This document shows positions 23,516 to 35,188 of a stretch of 36,840 bases of DNA, one piece after another; the first letter of the stretch is position 1; every line of letters begins with the position of its first letter. Origin of the DNA: Mucidula mucida (lineage: Eukaryota; Basidiomycota; Agaricomycetes; Agaricales; Physalacriaceae); the NCBI GenBank assembly GCA_015501055.1, contig JADNYV010000342.1, positions 1-36,840 of the forward strand, read 5' to 3'. The position numbers and the translations under genes are program-made. Below the pieces are notes generated by a model, which saw nothing but the letters and a program-made list of their open reading frames with translations, had not been told where the DNA came from and searched no databases.

Positions 23516-23599
23516 AGTCAAAACAATGAAGACAGGAATAAAACACTGCTTAGATTTGCCATTCCTGGCCTGAGTGTGTAACACCGTAATTGAACACAC

Positions 23600-24380
23600 T
23601 CAGTGAGACTGATGAAGGAGCCAAGCGTCCACGGTCGCACTCAACCGGCGACTACTTGATCCTCTCCAGAAGTGACTGCCTCCTTCGATTCGGGTAACTT
23701 CTAGATTCTCCTCGGAACTCAAACTTGATGTCCACTGTTCGTACCGCTCGACACTGGTGAACTCGTCTTCAGTCCCATACACTATGAGCACGCGAGCTTT
23801 TGTTTCGAGAATTGAACCAAGGGCCCTTTCATACAGTGAAGAACGGAAGAGAGTAAGCCATGCCCTTGGCCCAACTGGATAAGAGACAAGCAAGTAGGAC
23901 GTGGGTATCGAAGGGAGAGACGGGCAAAGGGTGGTAATGAGGGAGCCATATGAGTATCCCTGGGTAGAATTTAGATGACTTGATATCTGAAAAAAGCATA
24001 TATACCACGAGAACAAGATTTTGGACATTCCCAATGCGCTCGAGGGCCCATCTTACGAGGGCGCAAAGATCCTCGCCTTCGCTTGAACCAGTCAAGGAAG
24101 CCCATCCAGTCGACCTCCCGACACCTCGGGAGTTGTAACGAAGCATATGAAAGTTGTGGCGCGCGAATGTATCCATGAGGAGAGAGACGACTCTGCAATA
24201 GTTGGAAACGGGTCGTGGAGGGGAGTCGGCTGGGTCTTACGGATCGTCCATGCGTCCGCCGAGCCAGGACCAGGGGTGGAGAAATATGGCGAGACGAGCG
24301 CCCCCGCTGGATTCAGCTTGTGGAACGCATAGTTCCGCTTCGAGGGATACCCCGGTTGAGAGTTGGATGGTCAGTGCCAT
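23600..24380 (-). CDS. Alpha/beta-hydrolase superfamily protein
   Basis: Exons 24380-24241, 24192-24006 and 23959-23600 join to 687 nt, 228 residues. The fold is clear: an early strand and oxyanion region FLHPWSWLGG, a helix plus the MLRYNSRGVGRS strand-turn, the nucleophile elbow GYSYGS formed exactly across the second splice junction, the acid region LIVYGTEDEFTS and the terminal histidine GGSHFW. The length and arrangement fit small dienelactone-hydrolase-like or COG2945-type hydrolases. The substrate cannot be told. No signal peptide, so probably intracellular. The start at 24380 was preferred to an upstream in-frame ATG at 24428 because the protein-like pattern begins there. Introns are 48 and 46 nt, GT-AG. 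Confidence 0.82.
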
Positions 24381-27300
24381 GAGCCGAGGAGATGATTGAT
24401 CGAGGACAGGAGGGTCACCGGTGATCAAAAAGTTTCTCCAGATGTCCTTGAAGTTGACTTGGTCGCCGGTGGTTGGTAACAGTTGGTATTAGTAACTCCG
24501 TCGTCCTTGGATACACAAGACGCCACCTTTCGCCTCTGTCTTCACTTCTTTCGACTGTTGCGTCGATTGCAAGGCCACGTTTAGCCAATTGAAGCTTCGG
24601 CCTCTGCCTCGTCGTTCTGCTCAACCTCCGGCGTCGATCTCGTCCGCGCTCATTGCTACAAGACTAAGCCTAATTGGACGGAACTATAACTGTGAAGACT
24701 GCGCTAGTTTCGTTATCTTTCGACTCATGCAACACGGCACAGAGTACAGTCAATTACCATTAAACATGAAGCTTTTTACAGTACAGTACGTCTTGGCTTC
24801 AATGCTCTAAGTCTATCTGTGCAATCTTATATCTTCGTGAAGCTTTACTCTTTCGTCAATCTGTACGTGTTACGTGTGGCATTTCATTTTTGTCTCTACC
24901 AATATCTCGTGCCCACACTTGGACGTCGTACGACGCATTCGAGAATATCCTTGGTATTAGTTTCCATGTTCAAACGCAGCGTTAGATTGTTTCTTTTCCC
25001 TTCTTCGCATTGAATTGTGGTGCCGCCTGCAGCCGAAGATGCACCAGAGTATGTCACTTCTTTCGCCCTCCATTCACCGACGATGGCTGTGATACCCTCG
25101 TGTCTAGAGCCGCACTTCGCGTTCACGGCCTGCTTGTCGACGTCGCACACGGCATCAGATATCTCTGGACGCATTCAAACCTTTGATGTACCTCTCAAAG
25201 AGTGTTTTGTCGAATAGCTCTATTCATCACCACGAAAGCTTGACGGAAGCAAATCAGATGCAAATCTCTCAGGGAAGCAGCGCGAAGTACGGTTTATCGC
25301 CATGGGGCATCTACGCCAATTTTCAATTGACAGCTTTCGCTGAACCTGCATCTTGCATCCCGTTCGCCCTGTATGTACATTACGATGTCTCAACATCGGC
25401 CGCGACATAGACACAGCATATCGCCGTCATGGCCTTGATTGGTTGCGTACTAGGGGAACCCGGCTTTGTACTGACTGGGTTCCTCTGAGTCCTCTGCATT
25501 GCATAACTCCCTACGGAGTAAGCGCATCTTCACCGACTATCTCGGTTGTTATATTCCTAGGTCCCAGGTCCAGTGGGTTCTATTGATCCTGTAGGTGTTC
25601 ACATAATTAATTATCACCACTTGCGGAGACACTGGGAAAGGTGCAGTCCCATCTATGGCACGACTCTCCCTGGACCATATATGGCCCCGGGCTTACGCTC
25701 CCCCCTCCCCCTTCTCCGCTTCTTGCGCTCTTTTAAGTACAAGTTATCATCGTCTCTTGGAAGATCATCCTAGTTACGGTGTTATTCATCTCTTTCGAGT
25801 CTCTATTAACTCGTGCTGTTAATGCCGGAAATTTGCGCAAATGATACGCGTCAACAGCGATTCTTTGAGAAACATTCACACGCCGGCGCTGTGCCCGCTT
25901 GGGAGTGATCACCCCGAAACTTTCTCACCACCGCGCGAATTCCGATAGATCTTCTAGTAGCACAGATATATAGTGTTGATTCTAAGTTGTGAAATGCTAA
26001 TGCGTCCGTTTCAGAGCCGAGACCAGCATCATAATCGTGTCGGTTCGCAGTGGCGTCCCGCCCGCACTAAACTCTTCGGTACGTATACTCGTTGAGATAA
26101 AAGGCTGTCATCTCTCTGCGCGACGGTAGAACCGATACCTGGGACAGAAATATGATGAGATAGAAGTTCTGAACAGTTTCCTCATTGAAACCGTAATTTG
26201 TGAAGATTCTCGACGAGAGGTTCAATGGTGAATTCAGATTTGTTGAGGAGCGTTGTAGATTCGGCATCACCCGCGTCACCACGTGGCCGATCCAGTCTCG
26301 CCACCAGCCCCTTTCTCTCCTCTGCATCGTTCCACCAAGTCCTCGGCACTCCACATCGGCGTCGCTACTATCAAGTTAGCTATCGACCGCTGCCAGAGTA
26401 CCTGAGGCCTCGCGGGACAACGTGATGCGGGAATTGCCTAGCTTGGCGCGTCTCCAAGGACCAATTGCTTTCCCCTTCTCGCTACTCTGAATCGGGGCGT
26501 GCCCACACTCGTGTCGTCGCGTCTTTCAACCGTGGCTACCTTTTTCGCTGGAATGTTGGGATCGTCAGTCATCTGCTTCTCTTAGAAAACGCGTCGTGTT
26601 TCAAGGCTTTACCACCACAACTCCGAGTTCTCGGATGACGCCGGTTCCTAGGCTGTGGTCATGTCGGCTCGTACTATTAGAAACTTCCATCCGGTACCAC
26701 ATTGCTGTACGCTTTAGCATGGCCCAAGAAGAGTAAGTGGTTCGGTCAATTTGTCAGGTGAAGTTCCGCTCGACCAGGCCGCAGGCGGCAGGGCTGTCAA
26801 TTGAATGGGCCTCTCGTGGTCGAACCTAGGTTGGGGCCGATCAAGTATATATTGAATCCATTGATGCTGGGGCGCGATATCCATTTTGGTATCCTACGGT
26901 GGCGTTTTTTGTGAGTCACTTGGTTTTTTCTCTAAAACCAAGACGACGGGCTCGGGCCTCGGTCTCGATGTTTTTGGAAATCCTCATGCTTAATGCAATG
27001 CGTGATTGTTCGGTATCCGCTAAGATGTGCGTTGGGTAGGTGTTTATCTATCTGGTCGCGAATATTTCAGGTCTTTGGCATTCACTTTCCCTGGTGAGTA
27101 ACGATTGATGATGAGTCCACCCTTGTAGGATTTCATCTCCCGGATCAACGTCGAGAGCTCTCATCCCACGTGTGATCTTGCGAATGAATACAGTAGGTGC
27201 TAATCAGGTCCCGTATTCGCGGTGATATACGTATGCGCTCCTCTTTTAGGCGTCCCGTGGCGGTACGTATGCGATCATGCTCTCCAGCCTGAGCCACGCT

Positions 27301-27526
27301 GTCAACGAGAGCTTGTCTGGCAATGGTGCAAGCCTTATCCCGCTTCGTTCCTGGGGATTGTCGATGATGGCAAGTGGCAAATTTTGTTTCCATATCTACC
27401 GATATCTCACGCTAACGTCCGCCGTTGGTTCGAGATTTACGAAAGAGATGTGATCTATTTTTGCTGATCATCTTGAAGAATCTCGCGTTTGTTTTTTGCT
27501 TCTTCCCCACCTGAAACCGAACTACG
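24381..27526. other. Large gene-poor interval
   Basis: About 3.1 kb, the longest stretch in the window with nothing I can call. Open frames are short (under about 95 codons) on both strands and none shows a known motif. Splice-like signals are scattered but do not link frames into a protein. I looked for direct or inverted repeat ends, a reverse transcriptase or transposase motif, and tRNA-like B boxes, and saw none. An old, eroded gene or an unannotated noncoding transcript is possible. Confidence 0.4.
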
Positions 27527-28249
27527 ATGGCACTGCCAACCGCGGCCAACGCGCAACAGCCTGAACAGCGGTATGTCCCTAGTCTGCCTCCCTTTCCTTG
27601 CGGCAATTGAGCGCGCTTTCATGTCTAGAGGCGCTGCCCAACCCTTGCTCGTCGAACTTGAAAGGCAGCGGCAGATGGCTTCTCCCTCGTCCAGGGCGTT
27701 GATAGAAACGGTAATTGGAGAGATCGCTTGGAAGACCTTCTTGAACACTTGTGGAAAATTGTGCGTCGAATAATCTAGTAGCCCCCTTCAACTCTTTTAA
27801 TATTCTTGATAGACTCTACGACAGTTTGAGGTGCGCACAAATTGTATATTTCCTAGTATCGCCGTTCTGAAGCGTCTTGAAGAGGTGAACTCACTGCCTT
27901 CCACCTCCCGAAGGCCGACGTCGTTCTCAACGTATCCGGCTTCAAGCTTCGCGTCCATCGAGCGATTTATAACAGTGTTCGTGCGAACGTGGTCGGAAAT
28001 GACGTGAAAGAGATTCGTCTCTATGAAAATGTCCAGCTCTACGGGATATTCCACGAATATTTGTATACTGCCCGCAGAGCCGACGTACGCAACGCCCTCC
28101 TCACAATCATCCAGCAGGTTCCGGCCAGTCGAGAGAAAATCATGGCTGATTTCTTGCACTTGGTTGAGAGCTCGTGCGCCCGTGGTGGCTGGCAGAGGCG
28201 GGAATTGATGGATGTTTGGATGCAAGTGCTTCGAGAGACCGCGCCCTAG
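27527..28249 (+). CDS. BTB/POZ-like protein, paralog 1
   Basis: Exons 27527-27570, 27629-27760, 27813-27830 and 27883-28249 join to 561 nt, 186 residues. The last exon begins with a BTB-like beta strand and helix (ADVVLNVSGFKLRVHRAIY), the position where BTB proteins carry the 'D-V-x-F...F-x-A-H-R-x-L' core, then a helical remainder (NVQLYGIFHEYLYTARR; WQRRELMDVWMQVLRET). Such proteins are greatly expanded in Agaricomycetes and often serve as adaptors, but no partner is visible here. Clear paralog of 29114-30097: both have an 18-nt third exon flanked by phase-2 introns. The N-terminal region is much shorter than in paralog 2. An alternative acceptor at 27611 was rejected because the phase does not fit. 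Confidence 0.72.
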
Positions 28250-29113
28250 TGCGTCCACCATGGTCTGGCGGTATGTTTTACTGCGACCCAGACGATTTCT
28301 CGTCGCACTCTACCTATTTGCTTTAAAATTTCTCTGTGATGCAGATGTCAACTTGTTGCTGTGCTTCCTGTTATATTTCGTACATAGGCTGTGGTATCTA
28401 GATCATATGGCAGGTGTCTTTCCACAGGATTCTCGAATCTGATACATGTCAAAGCTCCTGGCCATTGCATGCCGCAGGGATGCGGAGGAATTGTCTGTTG
28501 GCACCTCAAGCTCAATGTTCCGTTCCATATGGGGTTGACATCGACGAAGGCAGGCCGAGAATAGATATGTAGCTGTCCAATTTGCGTGTTACACCCAGTC
28601 GTTGGGAACTTTCGTGGGAGTCGGTAATGTGGTATGAAATTTCGCGTCTTCGACGAATATAGTGTTTTGACCTGGAGGAGCGATTGCCATTCAATCGCGG
28701 CACCTAAAATGGACGATGTGTCGTCCTTGCCATATGCGCAGCACGTCATTAAATTGAATCCATCATCAGCACATCACAGAGTTTCACTCACAAGGGCCCG
28801 AACATACCTTGGACTGTCGGACTAGGTGCCTGCATGCCGCCTGAAGAAGCACACATTGTCCCCAGAAATGGAAGGAGGTGCCGTATTGGGTCCAGGCTTT
28901 CAAGTTACTTTTCTCAGCGGAGAGCGATCCATCACACTTTAGACCACCTCGTTGTGGCACGACAGGACCAAGATGGAACGGAGATAGTCTGAAGAAGCAC
29001 GTAGTAATAGGTTCCGTGGAAGCTTACCCCATATGATTGTTTGGATCGGCTTGCGCTCCCGTGGTACATAAGCGCGCGGTCTGGGGGTTTTCTCTCTTTA
29101 GAGACGATCGCCC
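28250..29113. other. Intergenic between BTB-like paralogs
   Basis: About 860 bp. A 133-codon open frame on the minus strand (28348-28749) has no recognisable motif and no start context or partner exon that I could support. It presumably holds the promoter of paralog 2. Confidence 0.4.
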
Positions 29114-30097
29114 ATGTCAGCCAACCCACCTCCCCAGCTTCCCAGCCCATACGATATGGACATTACTATGGCGGCTGATGTGGTCGATGTTCCTCTCGAT
29201 CGCGTCGTCAATTTCATCCATGATGGATCTGCGGACCATCCTGAAATGCCGGGCTTTACTCAGGCATTGCGCTCTGCGCGCGACGAGCACGATGAGCTGC
29301 GAAGCGTGCTCGAAGATATTCGGCACGAGCTTATCTGGACAGACGGCGACGCGCTCGGGCGCGTCGCCGATCACAGTGCTGCGGAAGACTCCGTCTCCGA
29401 GCAGAAGGTCAACGACGACGAGAAAATCGACCCGTGAGTTATGGACGACGTGTTTTTCCTGCCCTCACGCTCTCTGCTAGATTTCGAACGTGGGCGTTCG
29501 ATGTCCTAACAAAATTACGCGACATGTCTCCAGGCAGGCCTCAGACGGTGTCCCTCCTGGCGGAGATCCTTTCTAAAAAGGTCTTGCGCGACTTTGGCAG
29601 AAGGTCTGTCTAATTCGTCGACACGAACTGCACTAACTTGACTATCCGTAGCATGTATGCCGATTTGGGGTACGCGTGCTGCAGCTGCAGCTCGTTTGTG
29701 AGTTCAAATTGAACGCGTACTGATTACAATCTCTAGCAACCCCGAAAATCCAGCGGGCACAGACCTCACTCTGCGCGTTTGTGGGAGTGAATTTAGGGTA
29801 CACCGTGCTCTATTCAAAATGCTCTGTCCTACCGTGGACATCGCGGACGGGGCACAATATACCCAACTATACTTCAACCCCTCCGTGTTCAAAATCTTGC
29901 ACGTCTACATGTACACCGGCAGCCGCCAAGCTGTCGCCACTCTGCTCTGGGATCTTGTTGAAGGGCACTCTCTCAAAAGCAGGAAGTACATCCTCAAGGA
30001 TTTCATCTACATGATTGGTGACGTCTGTATGGGGACGGAATGGCAGCTCAGGGAGCTTACAGATGTCGTCTGGGAAGTTTTGATTCACACTGAATGA
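29114..30097 (+). CDS. BTB/POZ-like protein, paralog 2
   Basis: Exons 29114-29433, 29481-29603, 29652-29669 and 29737-30097 join to 822 nt, 273 residues; introns 47, 48 and 67 nt, GT-AG. The N-terminal 106 residues are acidic and polar, with no known domain. After the splice come a helical segment (FDVLTKLRDMSPG; LLAEILSKKVLRDFG), the 18-nt exon (SMYADLG) and the BTB-like block TDLTLRVCGSEFRVHRALF, then helices ending WQLRELTDVVWEVLIHTE. Paralog 1 aligns along the whole C-terminal block, including the WQxRELxDVxxxVL ending. Function unknown; protein-protein interaction is the usual role of the fold. The COG6 start lies only 82 bp downstream. Confidence 0.78.
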
Positions 30098-30179
30098 GTG
30101 ATTGTTATCTGTTTAGTATATTTGAGTAGATTGGATCTGTGTATTGTGCGCAATGTATTCTTGGGGTTAGGGTTTCTCT

Positions 30180-32697
30180 ATGTCTTTACCATCATCTCCC
30201 GTCGCCGAACGCAAGGTAGCGCAAGGACGGAATCCCGTTCAACTACGATTGTACAAGGTCCTCGGCACCAACTTTGATGATGAAGCTACGAGACAGGCAT
30301 TGTCGACTTTGTCGGAACTCTATGCCAGTCCCAAGGGAAAGCAGGTCGCTGATGACAGCGAGCCGGTAGAGGAAGAGACTTTCCACTACAGCGAAGCTGC
30401 TGCTCGTGCTAGAAAGTTTCTGCGAAAGGATATGGAACGGAAACTGGCAGAGGGCAGCCGACAGTTTCTTGCTGCGTTTGCCAAAGTAGACGAGGTGCGT
30501 GTCCTACTTTACGACGTGAGCATCGCTAGACGACCGCGCAGAAACTTGGAATACTTCAAAGCCATGTAGACGCCATGCGAACAAGCTGCGACGAGGCAGA
30601 GAAACAGCTGCAGGCAACCGCCGAAGCCAGCTCATCGTTACTCGAAAAGGCCGGGAACCTGCGGCAAGAAAGGTCAGTCGCCTTTTACGCGTTGATGACC
30701 TGGCGGGATGATTTCAGGCAAGACAGGAAGTGCAGGTCAAAAAGTCCATTGTTGAATTGTTTCTGGCGCGCTTTGCGCTCACAGAACAGGAGATTGAGGC
30801 AATTACCTCGCGGGATGTGCCCATAGGAAAACAGTTCTTCGATGCCTTGGACAGGACGGAAAAGATACGCGACGACTGCCGGGTACTCATGGCGGGCGAG
30901 GAGGGACCAACTCAGGCAGGGTATGGATGTTCATGCTACATTTCCTCCATAGTTTGCTCATTCCTAGATAGAATAGATATCATGGCTGCAACGTCTTCGT
31001 ACCTGGAACAAGGCTACGATAAGATATCTCGATGGTGCGCCTACGAATTTAGACAACTTGGTCAGCTCGAGGTGTCTACCACTATGCGGGAATCGGTCAA
31101 TCGTCTACGGAAACGCCCTGAATTGCTAACAGAAGCGCTGTCTATACTCTCACAAACGCGACAAGCGTCCTTACTGTCCGCGTTTCTCGCTGCTCTTACC
31201 CGTGGAGGGCCATCTGGTTTTCCACGTCCCATCGAATTGCACGCGCATGATCCAATGCGTTATATTGGAGACATGCTAGCCTGGGTACATCAAGCTATCG
31301 CGGCCGAGCGAGAGTTCCTAGAGAGCCTGTTTAACGTGAAGAGCGACCGGCGTATGGTTGGCAGCGTTCGAACGTTTGATGAAAATAGCGAGGAAGAGGA
31401 CTGGATACGCGAGCTGATGGACCTTGCTGTGGGAAAGCTTTGTCCGCCATTGAAAGTATGTTTTCCATTATCAAATGCGGCGCACGTCTCAAGCTCTTTC
31501 TTAGGTTCGCGTACAGCAAACAGTCCGATCCCAGGAGAGTAGCATCATGTCTTACAAAATCTCCAATCTGCTACACTTTTATCTGTTAACAATGCGGCGA
31601 ACGATTGGCCCAGATGCGATCTTGACCAAGACACTAGAAGAGTGCGATTCCATCATGATGTCTTCAATCCTTTTTCTCAGTCCATGCCTAGAATCACGGA
31701 GGTGGCATCGAAGGTGTTCTTCGATTCAATAGAGGCGCAAGGACGGGCACTTCAGCGCGTCACGTTGGTAAATAATCTCGTCTGTCGTTTCCTCGGGCGT
31801 TGGTTAACGAGAGCACAGGATCACAACGACCTTTCTTTGACACCTCCAATAGCCATACTGGATCACGCGCTAATACTGAAAGAAATCATGGCCGTCTTTC
31901 AATCATCAATACTTGGTGATGAGGCGGAGAGCGAGCTGATATCGGGCTTTGAACGTGTTCTTGACATTGCGATCGACCCTGCCATCGAAATGTGCATCAA
32001 TGCCGCAGAAGAGAAGGCGCGCGCCGTGCAAAGATGGGATATGCCGGTGTTCGTACTGAATTGCCTGAGCTATCTTTTGGTAAAATCCTTTCCGGTTTAA
32101 CGTCTTGTCATTCTGATTTTCGTGCAGACTGTCTTGGAACCGGTGTCTTTCACAGTCACGAAACAAGAGACGATCAACAATGTTATTGAGCAGAGAGTCG
32201 TGACTTTAACTGAAGAACATGCGAGTCCTTGCCATCTTGCGGTGCATGGTCCGCTGACTTTCCCAATAGTATCACGATATTATGTCCGATGCTGGTCTTG
32301 AGGAGATTATGACGGTCTGCGAGAAGTGGAACCGCAATGTATGTCGTCTGCTCATGGCGTCTCATGCTCTCTCAATGCCTCCCAGGAACCGCTCTCATAT
32401 GTTCCATCTGCGCGTCCTCCCGAGCTCAAGGCCGCCCTGCAGCGATTCTCGCATTGGCTGTCTGGGCTGGACGTGGTGCAATCTGCGCGCTTGTCGCAGC
32501 TGACGGTGCAGAAGCTGCACATGACGATACATCATGCTGCTCTGGAGCGGATGGCGAAGGCGTATAAGATTATTTGTGAAGAGGTGAGGAAGCCGGAGAA
32601 TAAGTATGAGGCGGCTTCGACGCTTCTGGGCAGCGAGCGGCCGTTTGGGCAGGTGCACCTTTTGTGGCAGATTTTTGGATTAGAGGAGAGGGAGTAG
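30180..32697 (+). CDS. COG6: Conserved oligomeric Golgi complex subunit 6, COG6
   Basis: Lobe B subunit of the COG tethering complex, which directs retrograde vesicle traffic within the Golgi. Nine exons: 30180-30494, 30542-30672, 30723-30920, 30972-31455, 31505-31641, 31692-32079, 32128-32220, 32270-32338 and 32386-32697, 2127 nt, 708 residues, normal for the family. Recognisable parts include the N-terminal coiled coil (KLGILQSHVDAMR), FLARFALTEQEIEAI, GKQFFDALDRTEKIRDDCRVL, the DIMAATSSYLEQGYDKISRW segment and the conserved helical ETEALNAF-like middle (LSILSQTRQASLLSAFLAAL). Introns are 47-51 nt. The seventh intron (32221-32269) starts GCGAGT, a GC-AG intron, and is required to keep EEH-YHDIMSDAGLEE in frame. 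Two acceptors (30722, 30971) were set by phase. Confidence 0.93.
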
Positions 32698-32921
32698 ACA
32701 AAGGTCTTCCTTTTGTGGCTCGCTTGTTGGAGTTTTAGGGTTGAGGTTCGATAATGGATTTGTGTCCGAGTTTATACTCTACAGTAACTTGCGCCTTCAT
32801 CTGATCCAATCAAAAACGACTTTCGATTCTGAACAGCCATGCACTTTCTTAGGACCACTATGCTGTGCCATATTGAACGTTGTCGCTGGACATATCCGTG
32901 CTGTCAGCCTCATCCTTTGCA

Positions 32922-34440
32922 ATGATGGAAGATACCAACCAGCCCGAGTCTTGCGCCCCCAAGAAACGCGCGCTTCTCGTTGACATCAATTACGCTTCTG
33001 CGGCGACGACGAGCACTGCTAGTAGTGGCGAGCTCAAGTGCTGTCATAGGGATGTATCGCAGATTAAGGATCTACTTATGAAGTGTGTTGTCCATTTTCT
33101 CTTATGAAACGCCTGTTCCGCTGACGCGCCTGGTAGACCTGTATCACTATGCTCCCGATAACATCGTTACACTGATAGACGATGGGAAGGAGCCGTATCT
33201 ACAACCTACGCGCGCGAATATTGTATGCTCAGTCCTGCCTAGCACCGGCGTACTAACTCATCATTGTTATATACTCAGTTGCGAGAAATCGACAATCTTG
33301 TGCTCAACGCGAAAGACGGCGATTCGTTCTTTTTCCATTGTACGTTTCCGTAGATACCCCAGCCAATAATATCTGATTCATGGATTGATAGACTCTTGAC
33401 ATGCCGATTAGAGAGAGAACGAGGATCGCACGGAAGAAGATGGAATGCATGAATGTCAGTGATTCCAGAGCTCATTTTTGCTGCCGTCAGTTGATCAAGG
33501 CCTACTACGTATATAGTTCTTGTGCCACTGGATGCCAGAGGAAAGGATACTGATGATGAGAGATTGATGATTCGCGACGATGTGCGTTCCTCAATTTCCT
33601 TCAATTTCCTCTCTGATATCTTCCAGGAATTAAAGGCACGTCTCGTTGACCGGGTGCCTCAAGGAGCCAAGCTCACCGCCATCTTTGATTCATGCCATTC
33701 GGCCACACTTCTAGGTGTGTCGCAAGTACATTTCCTCTCTGAGACCATAACTCATCGTGCGCTCGTATACGTAGACCTGGAGCACTCCCACTGTAACCGC
33801 GTCTACATTCCACACGTGTCGAAAGGCCAACACAGATCTCGCTCCCTTTGGAACCAAAACGTCCGCAAGAACGCTTTGATCAGCAACCGCACTGTCTATC
33901 AAAACAGGCGCGTCAGCACATCTCTGGTAGAGCTCCATTCGGTACTGCGGGGGTCAGAAACGCGTGCGGACGCGGCATCTCAGTCTGTAGACGACCTACT
34001 ACGATCCGGGACCGACTCCCATATATTCCACAACATTTTTTGAAAGCCCCGTTGAGGGGTTTGCGTGCGATGACTGGTGCACACCCGACGACAGTCTGAG
34101 TGTGGCCCAAGTGTTATCACTGTCCTTGTGAGGATAGTCAGATAGCATGGGAGGATCACGGCAGGTCGATGACCGCTGCGTTGGTCAAGACTCTTCGTGG
34201 GTCGTCCGTTGAGTCCATTTTAGCAATATGCTACTGTGAACCCCTTGGTGAGGACCTCATGCTCCGAATCGTCACATTTCACAAGTACGGTGTGGCATTG
34301 CACGATGCTAAGAAGTACAGAAGGGGAATGAAGGAGTAACGGAAGCGGGGCGGGCTGAAATCCGCGGTAGCGTTGACTGCAGATATCGACAATTTCCAGG
34401 ATCCTCAGTTGCTAGTCTTCGACGTTAGTACGTGTTGGGT
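32922..34440 (+). pseudogene. Broken metacaspase (caspase-fold peptidase)
   Basis: It follows the exon order of the intact metacaspase at 35189-36783. Exon 1 gives KKRALLVDINYAS and DVSQIKDLLM; later blocks give YHYAPDNIVTLIDDG, DSFFFH, TDDERLMIRDD, TAIFDSCHSATLLG (catalytic Cys codon at 33693-33695) and HSHCNRVYIPHVSKG. Lesions: an extra A at the exon 1 donor shifts the phase; the catalytic-histidine motif reads HYS-stop-HAD-stop (TGA 33397-33399, TAG 33409-33411), where the intact copy has HYSGHAEQ; and about two bases are missing near 34125, putting SQIAW out of frame. The C-terminal block (34220-34420) still resembles the partner. The cysteine site survived while the histidine site is destroyed, so no active peptidase can be made. 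Confidence 0.85.
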
Positions 34441-35188
34441 TAGTACACTATTGGCACGTACTGATCCTGTTGAAGAACCAGTGAAGCGCATTGGAACCCG
34501 TGAGGGTATGCTATAGACTCGTCGTCGTTGTGTCCCTTTCTTGAATATTGTAGTTCAAGTATACCCCATTTATACCATCCTCCATTCGTAGTTACATATC
34601 ATCTCATAAATTATATGTGATTCAGACCCATTCGCAGTGTTGGGTCGTACGGCATCGCGGTTTCGGGAAGATAACTCGCCCTTTCACAAGTGTGGCGCAC
34701 TTTTCCGTTTATCGGTGAGACGAATGTGTTCTGCTAGAACATCTTCATAAAGTGGATTTGGTTCAGTTTCAAAAAAAGAGCTAGAGGGAAGCTACGGGTG
34801 CGGAAGGAGAACAACTTTCTTAGGAAGAGCATGGCAGTATTGAAGCAACCTGTTGTACGCACCTAATCCACGTATATCGGATCCTTGCCCTAGACATTCG
34901 CTGGATTTTTAGATAAAACGAGTGTAGTGGGCCCTCAACCTTTGAATCTACCATGTCATACGTGAGGAGCTACTTCTGGACCCTAAAGGAGCAGACGCAA
35001 GCAACTCTACGCTCAATGCTCGATTAAAACTAATGATGCATAAAGGTTGGCAGAAACACGAAACAACTTAAAGAAAGAAATTACATTGACAACACTTTTA
35101 GGCATATTCCTTCTGACTCCCTCCTTAGCACGTTTTTATGGGTTCCAGCAGGTTTTTTCAAGATTCTAAGACATGATTCAGCACGCGC
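34441..35188. other. Spacer between convergent metacaspase copies
   Basis: About 750 bp between the 3' ends of the broken and intact metacaspases, AT-richer than its surroundings. No open frame worth calling. If both copies are transcribed, their 3' UTRs converge here. Confidence 0.4.

Noticed and set aside
27420..27445. GGTTCGAGATT resembling a tRNA B box
   Set aside because: No matching A box at the right distance and no cloverleaf could be drawn.
27571..27611. A 41-nt first intron in BTB-like paralog 1 ending at 27611
   Set aside because: It leaves the next exon in the wrong phase; the acceptor at 27628 restores the frame.
28348..28749. 133-codon minus-strand frame between the BTB-like genes
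   Set aside because: No motif, no splice-linked extension; cannot be told from chance.
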